Below are positions 5,744 through 6,618 of a stretch of DNA of 6,618 bases, in pieces. The stretch spans positions 1-6,618 of the forward strand of contig JAUYTA010000703.1 of the NCBI GenBank assembly GCA_030695265.1, written 5' to 3'. Position numbers and translations under genes: made by a program. Under the pieces are notes generated by a model. It ran no database searches. It was not told where the DNA came from and worked only from the letters and a program-made list of their open reading frames with translations. The number at the start of each line of letters is the position of its first letter. The stretch's first letter is position 1. This DNA is from Bacteroidota bacterium (GTDB lineage Bacteria; Bacteroidota; Bacteroidia; Bacteroidales; Prolixibacteraceae).

Positions 5744-6618
5744 ATGAAATCTCTTCTCTCAAAAATAGCCGCCAACACCGAAACCATTGGTGTAATAGGT
5801 CTTGGCTATGTCGGACTCCCCCTAGCGGTAAACTTCGCTCAGGCAGGCGTACAGGTCATTGGATTCGATAAATCGCAGACCAAAGTCGATAAGATCAATC
5901 ACGGCGAGAACTACATCAAAGATATTCGCGATGCGGTATTGCGCGAAGTGGTCGGGAACATTAAACTGACTGCGACTAACGATTTCACCCGGATAAAAGA
6001 ATGTGATGCGCTGCTGATTTGTGTGCCCACTCCTTTGGATAAATTCCGCAAACCCGACATGAGTTACATCGAATCGGCATGTATCGCCATCGGACAAAAC
6101 ATGAAACCAGGCACTTTTATCAGTCTCGAAAGCACCACCTACCCCACCACTACCGAAGAGTTCATGCTCCCGCTGATTGAAGAGTCATCCAAACAAAACC
6201 CGTTTTTTTTGCAGGCAGCTTCCGGCAATAACAACAACAACGATTACAACAACGACAACAAAAACAACAATAACAACCCTACAACCTTCCGCCACGGCAC
6301 CGACTTTTGGCTCGCATATTCTCCTGAACGCGTTGATCCGGGAAATACAAGCTTCCATACCAAAAATACACCCAAAGTTTTAGGAGCAATTACTCCTGAA
6401 GGGTTGGAAATAGGACAAAAAATATATTCAAAAGCCATCGACCAGCTGCATTTGGTGAGTTCTCCAAAAGTTGCTGAAATGGTAAAGATTCTGGAGAATA
6501 CTTATCGGCTGGTAAACATCAGTCTGATCAACGAAATGGCTTTACTTGCCGGGAAAATGGGAATCGACATCTGGGAAGTGATCGAAGCAGCTAAAACCAA
6601 ACCTTTCGGGTTTCAGGC
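5744..6618 (+). CDS. UDP-N-acetylhexosamine/UDP-glucose 6-dehydrogenase, WbpA/WecC type (3' end outside window)
   Basis: The frame from the ATG at 5744 stays open to the window edge (291 complete codons), so the C-terminal part is missing. The enzyme oxidises the C6 hydroxyl of a UDP-sugar to a carboxylate with two NAD+, supplying a uronic acid precursor. The Rossmann motif GLGYVG is at 19-24, with Asp42 for the NAD ribose; VPTP is at 94-97, the ESTTYPTTTEE segment at 129-139, SPER at 193-196, and AEMVKILEN with the conserved Lys at 248. KTKPFGF (284-290) leads towards the catalytic Cys motif, which lies beyond the window. The pattern SLESTTYP...SPERVDPGN resembles WbpA, a UDP-GlcNAc dehydrogenase, more than plain UDP-glucose dehydrogenase, but substrate cannot be settled. 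Oddities: an Asn-rich insert at 162-178, a T8 run just before it, and Thr135 where the family usually has Gly (PGTT). Confidence 0.95.
   Translation, partial: MKSLLSKIAANTETIGVIGLGYVGLPLAVNFAQAGVQVIGFDKSQTKVDKINHGENYIKDIRDAVLREVVGNIKLTATNDFTRIKECDALLICVPTPLDKFRKPDMSYIESACIAIGQNMKPGTFISLESTTYPTTTEEFMLPLIEESSKQNPFFLQAASGNNNNNDYNNDNKNNNNNPTTFRHGTDFWLAYSPERVDPGNTSFHTKNTPKVLGAITPEGLEIGQKIYSKAIDQLHLVSSPKVAEMVKILENTYRLVNISLINEMALLAGKMGIDIWEVIEAAKTKPFGFQ
6227..6277 (+). repeat. In-frame AAC trinucleotide repeat encoding an Asn-rich tract
   Basis: Seventeen codons of the dehydrogenase (residues 162-178) read NNNNNDYNNDNKNNNNN, nearly all AAC with a few AAT, AAA, GAT, GAC and TAC. The tract sits between the ESTTYP segment and SPER, in a part where family members I recall have a short connection; the whole non-conserved insert covers about 148-184. 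Its length could change by slippage in steps of three without breaking the frame. Confidence 0.85.

Noticed and set aside
6177..6383. Plus-strand 68-codon frame with a poly-Thr stretch
   Set aside because: It is the AAC repeat read out of frame inside the dehydrogenase, whose own frame is continuous and has all the conserved motifs.

Overview
The window looks like the start of an exopolysaccharide, capsule or O-antigen locus from a member of the Bacteroidota, most likely a Bacteroidales or Marinilabiliales-type organism. That placement is an inference. It rests on the moderately AT-rich DNA, starts without clear Shine-Dalgarno sequences, promoter-like elements of the TAnnTTTG type, a very large multi-SLBB export protein, and intergenic DNA filled with short degenerate repeats.

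Layout. Positions 1-203 hold a strange tRNA-like gene with an 11-bp perfect hairpin in place of a normal anticodon arm, closed by a strong intrinsic terminator. Positions 204-817 contain no convincing gene. They hold a 66-nt palindromic element that folds into an outer stem with two mini-hairpins, one candidate promoter and a long leader. Four plus-strand genes follow: a small winged-helix protein with a degenerate nucleotidyltransferase-like motif (818-1354), a 918-residue Wza-like outer-membrane polysaccharide export protein (1383-4139), a Wzz-type chain-length determinant (4239-5366), and the first 291 codons of a UDP-sugar 6-dehydrogenase of the WbpA/WecC type (5744 to the window end).

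How the genes fit together. The dehydrogenase makes a nucleotide-linked uronic acid precursor, the Wzz protein in the inner membrane sets polymer length, and the Wza-like protein carries polymer through the periplasm and outer membrane. The first gene is probably the locus regulator. The regulator and export gene are 28 bp apart and probably co-transcribed. The later genes are separated by repeat-rich spacers. One of these, between the export gene and wzz, contains a terminator-like hairpin overlapping a mutually exclusive second hairpin.

Most notable: the tRNA-like gene, the 408-473 palindrome, the overlapping hairpins at 4170-4203, an 8-bp minisatellite starting at the wzz stop codon, and an in-frame asparagine tract preceded by a T8 run inside the otherwise well-conserved dehydrogenase. 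I see no clear new multi-gene system; the gene content is that of a recognisable polysaccharide locus.
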